Assembly (NCBI RefSeq): GCF_030211955.1
Contig: NZ_JASODI010000024.1
Coordinates: 1 to 32,990 of the forward strand
Length of the DNA stretch: 32,990 nucleotides
DNA from: Corynebacterium frankenforstense
Lineage (GTDB): Bacteria > Actinomycetota > Actinomycetes > Mycobacteriales > Mycobacteriaceae
Reading direction: 5' to 3'
Shown: positions 30,809 through 32,990 of the stretch, piece after piece
Position numbering within the stretch: the first letter of the stretch is position 1
How the letters are laid out: each line of letters begins with the position of its first letter
The notes under the pieces: model-generated
The model's database searches: none
The model's input: only the letters and a program-made list of their open reading frames with translations
What the model was told of the DNA's origin: nothing
Program-made: the position numbers and the translations under genes

Positions 30809-32245
30809 CTAGCAGTCGAAGTACATCTCGAACTCCTGCGGGGTCGGCCGCAGGCGCACCGGGGTGATCTCGTTGTCGTACTTGTAGCGGATGTAGGTGT
30901 CCACCAGGTCGTCGGTGAAGACGTCGCCTTCGGTGAGGAACTCGTTGTCCTCCTCGAGGGCCTTCAGCGAGGCCTCCAGCGAGGTCGGCGCCTGCGGGAT
31001 GGACTTGGCCTCCTCGGGCGGCAGCTCGTAGAGGTCCTTGTCCACCGGGGCGTGCGGCTCGATGCGGTTCTTGATGCCGTCGAGGCCGGCGAGCATCATC
31101 GCGGGCAGGCCCAGGTACGGGTTGCCCGAGGGATCCGGGGCGCGGAACTCGATGCGCTTGGCCTTCGGGTTGGAGCCGGTGATCGGGATACGCACGGCCG
31201 CCGAGCGGTTGCGCTGCGAGTAGACCAGGTTGATCGGGGCCTCGAAGCCGGGCACCAGGCGGTGGTAGGAGTTCAGCGTCGGGTTGGTGAACGCCAGCAC
31301 GGCCGGGGCGTGGGAGAGGATGCCGCCGATGTAGTAGCGGGCGGTGTCCGAGAGGCCGGCGTAACCGGACTCGTCGTGGAACAGCGGCTTGCCGTCCTTC
31401 CACAGCGACTGGTGGGCGTGCATGCCGGAGCCGTTGTCACCGGCGAGCGGCTTGGGCATGAAGGTCGCGGCCTGGCCCATGCGGTGCGCGGTGTTCTTGA
31501 CGATGTACTTGAAGGTCTGCAGGTCATCCGCCGCGTGCAGCAGGGTGTTGAAGCGGTAGTTGATCTCCTGCTGGCCGCCGGTGCCCACCTCGTGGTGGAA
31601 GCGCTCGATCTCGAAGCCGGAGTCCTTGAGCACACGCACCATGGCGTCGCGGGCCTCGGCGGTGCGGTCGTACGGCGGCACCGGGAAGTAGCCGCCCTTG
31701 ACACGGGTCTGCTGGCCCAGGTTCGGGGTGCCGTCCGGGTTGGTCTCCTCGCCGCGGTTCCACCAGCCCTCCTCCGAGTCGACCTCGAAGAAGGCCTTGT
31801 TGATCTCGGTGGAGTAGCGCACCTTGTCGAAGAGGTAGAACTCGGCCTCGAGTCCGAAGCTGCAGGTGTCGGCGATGCCGGTGGCGGCCAGGTACTCCTC
31901 GGCCTTGCGGGCGACGTTGCGCGGGTCGCGCGAGAACGGCTCGCGGGTGAACGGGTCGTGGACGAAGAACTGGATGTTCAGCGTCTTCGACGTGCGGAAC
32001 GGGTCGATCTGGGCCGTGGCCAGGTCCGGCAGGAGGTTCATGTCGGACTCGTCGATGGTGGTGAACCCGCGGATCGAGGAGCCGTCGAAGGCGAGGCCCT
32101 CCTCGATCGCGTCCTCGTCGAAGAGGTCTGCGGGGATGGTGAAGTGCTGTTCGACACCGGGGACGTCGGTGAAGCGGACGTCGACGAACTCGACCTCCTC
32201 GTCTTTGATGAACTTCAGGACGTCTTCGGTCGAATTGAAGGCCAC
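30809..32245 (-). CDS. glnA: Glutamine synthetase type I (housekeeping)
   Basis: A 478-residue glutamine synthetase, the main ammonium-assimilating enzyme. Catalytic blocks: FDGSSI (54-59), [42 protein letters not shown] (271-280) and NRSAAVRIP (346-354). Tyr406 lies in [14 protein letters not shown], the GlnE target; C. glutamicum GlnA is modified at the equivalent tyrosine. The GTG at 32243-32245 is fixed by AAGGAG 5-6 nt upstream and by the match [13 protein letters not shown]. It is followed by the uvrA-like remnant and divergent from the RDD gene, the order known from other corynebacteria and mycobacteria. Confidence 0.97.
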   Translation of the reverse strand: MAFNSTEDVLKFIKDEEVEFVDVRFTDVPGVEQHFTIPADLFDEDAIEEGLAFDGSSIRGFTTIDESDMNLLPDLATAQIDPFRTSKTLNIQFFVHDPFTREPFSRDPRNVARKAEEYLAATGIADTCSFGLEAEFYLFDKVRYSTEINKAFFEVDSEEGWWNRGEETNPDGTPNLGQQTRVKGGYFPVPPYDRTAEARDAMVRVLKDSGFEIERFHHEVGTGGQQEINYRFNTLLHAADDLQTFKYIVKNTAHRMGQAATFMPKPLAGDNGSGMHAHQSLWKDGKPLFHDESGYAGLSDTARYYIGGILSHAPAVLAFTNPTLNSYHRLVPGFEAPINLVYSQRNRSAAVRIPITGSNPKAKRIEFRAPDPSGNPYLGLPAMMLAGLDGIKNRIEPHAPVDKDLYELPPEEAKSIPQAPTSLEASLKALEEDNEFLTEGDVFTDDLVDTYIRYKYDNEITPVRLRPTPQEFEMYFDC

Positions 32246-32306
32246 GGTCTCTCCTTGCCAGGGATGTTCTGCGCTCTGCCGCGCAGGGCGGACGGTTCGT
32301 GGGCCC

Positions 32307-32312
32307 GAGTAT
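32307..32312 (-). promoter_or_regulatory. Strong -10 box of glnA
   Basis: On the minus strand this reads TATACT, close to consensus, giving a leader of about 55 nt before the GTG at 32245. AT-rich text upstream (TTTATTAGTCGCGCGACAG) includes a small TCGCGCGA palindrome. I do not see the ATCTATAGAACGATAG-type AmtR box known from C. glutamicum. Confidence 0.65.
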
Positions 32313-32432
32313 AGGGGGTTAACTGTCGCGCGACTAATAAATCTTCCGCCGGGCGACGGGCTCACCCGTCCAGGGTATCGCGCGCGGGTGCGCGACGGGG
32401 CACCGGCCACCCCCACGGATTCGGGTGTGCAT

Positions 32433-32448
32433 TAGCCTTGTGTGCATG
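32433..32448 (+). promoter_or_regulatory. Leaderless promoter of the RDD gene
   Basis: TAGCCT at 32433-32438 lies 7 nt before the ATG at 32446, the spacing seen at glnA2, the 105-residue gene and the panE-like gene. Confidence 0.65.
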
Positions 32449-32919
32449 ACTCAACCGCGCCGCAGCTGGCTCGACGGGCCGGCGATCCCCTCCGAGTACG
32501 AGAGCGAGTCCCGCGTCTCCGCCTATCCCGGCGAGCTGCTGGGACTGCCGGAGCACGGCCCGGGCGCGCTGGCCAGTGTCACCCGCCGCGCCGGCGGCGT
32601 GCTCATCGACTGGATCATCTGCTGGATCCTCGGCGGGTTCACCCACATGTTCTCCGAGTGGCTGGGCACGGCGACCTACACCTACCTGTACTTCCTGCTG
32701 CTCGGCTTCGCCTCGTGCCTCTTCTTCGCCCGCACGCCCGGCCAGGCGGTGCTCGGCATGGGGGTGGCCCGCGTCGACGAGCCCGGCCGGCGCGTCGACC
32801 TGTGGCGCTCGGCGGTGCGCGTGCTGATGACCGGCACGATCTTTTTGGCCGCCATGGTCGACTCCGACGGCCGCGGCGTCCACGACCGCGTGACCGGCAC
32901 CGCGGTGATCCGCGGCTAG
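32446..32919 (+). CDS. RDD family membrane protein
   Basis: A 157-residue integral membrane protein. The RDD pattern is seen: RRAGGVLIDWIICWILGGF holds the conserved Arg and Asp of the first helix (about 47-65). A second helix is YLYFLLLGFASCLFF (about 80-95), followed by TPGQAVLGMGVARVDE, and a last hydrophobic stretch is VLMTGTIFLAAMVD (about 128-141), then HDRVTGTAVI with the final conserved Asp. RDD proteins are thought to act in small-molecule or ion transport. An RDD gene divergent from glnA is also found in mycobacteria, which supports both calls. A later start would lose the -10 spacing. Confidence 0.92.
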   Translation: MTQPRRSWLDGPAIPSEYESESRVSAYPGELLGLPEHGPGALASVTRRAGGVLIDWIICWILGGFTHMFSEWLGTATYTYLYFLLLGFASCLFFARTPGQAVLGMGVARVDEPGRRVDLWRSAVRVLMTGTIFLAAMVDSDGRGVHDRVTGTAVIRG

Positions 32920-32941
32920 GCGTTTTTCAAAGAGATTGACG

Positions 32942-32960
32942 ACGTCGCGCAGCGCGACGT
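32942..32960. terminator. 19-bp palindrome after the RDD gene
   Basis: ACGTCGCGC and GCGCGACGT flank one A, 22 nt after the RDD stop. On the minus strand it is followed by a T-rich stretch (CAATCTCTTTG), so it may end a convergent gene beyond the window edge as well as the RDD gene. Confidence 0.5.
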
Positions 32961-32990
32961 GGCGGAGACCCCGCCGGGAGAGTGCTTCTC

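Noticed and set aside
32246..32430. Search for AmtR-type nitrogen-control boxes upstream of glnA
   Set aside because: No ATCTATAGAACGATAG-like palindrome could be recognised; only a short TCGCGCGA is present.
1..32990. tRNA, rRNA, insertion sequences or phage genes
   Set aside because: None recognised on reading either strand; no transposase, integrase or CCA-ended cloverleaf sequence was seen.

Overview
The window looks like chromosomal DNA from a high-GC Corynebacterium. The predicted threonine synthase closely resembles, from memory, the C. glutamicum ThrC. The order galK-like / CYTH-CHAD / glnA2-glnE ... thrC ... glnA-RDD is the arrangement I recall for corynebacteria (glnA2-glnE and glnA-RDD also neighbour each other in mycobacteria). 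Starts are often GTG, and many promoters carry only a TANNNT -10 box with no recognisable -35.

Left arm (1-9.5 kb): a galactokinase-like GHMP protein that appears to lack its catalytic residues (minus), a 64-residue conserved actinobacterial protein (plus), a CYTH-CHAD protein and a DUF2786 protein (both minus), then the divergent glnA2-glnE pair. GlnE adenylylates and deadenylylates glutamine synthetase, so with glnA at the right end the window holds the core of nitrogen assimilation.

Middle (9.6-19 kb): a small hypothetical protein, an MFS transporter, then the most unusual part of the window. Three tandem paralogues (the first a decayed pseudogene) and a fourth, more distant relative each have a short J-like domain without an HPD motif, a low-complexity cytoplasmic linker (Q/Y-rich in the tandem copies), one membrane helix and an extracytoplasmic domain. 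They run directly into a transmembrane Ser/Thr kinase and an overlapping FHA-like/winged-helix-like gene. Both intact tandem paralogues carry a GTGGGGA-type palindrome 28-29 nt upstream of a TAGNNT -10 box. I read this as a candidate membrane phospho-signalling system.

Right-middle (19-24.7 kb): leaderless thrC; a three-gene run of an acidic small protein, a Roadblock-like protein and a NUDIX hydrolase; then two cell-envelope proteins, one with two related GDW...LVGW domains separated by a Ser/Thr/Lys-rich linker.

Right arm (24.7-33 kb): a third glutamine synthetase closely related to GlnA and keeping the adenylylation tyrosine, an ornithine-cyclodeaminase-family gene, a leaderless ketopantoate-reductase-like gene, a UvrA-like ABC ATPase gene broken by several lesions, the housekeeping glnA, and an RDD-family membrane protein. 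I saw no tRNA, rRNA, CRISPR array, insertion sequence or prophage gene.
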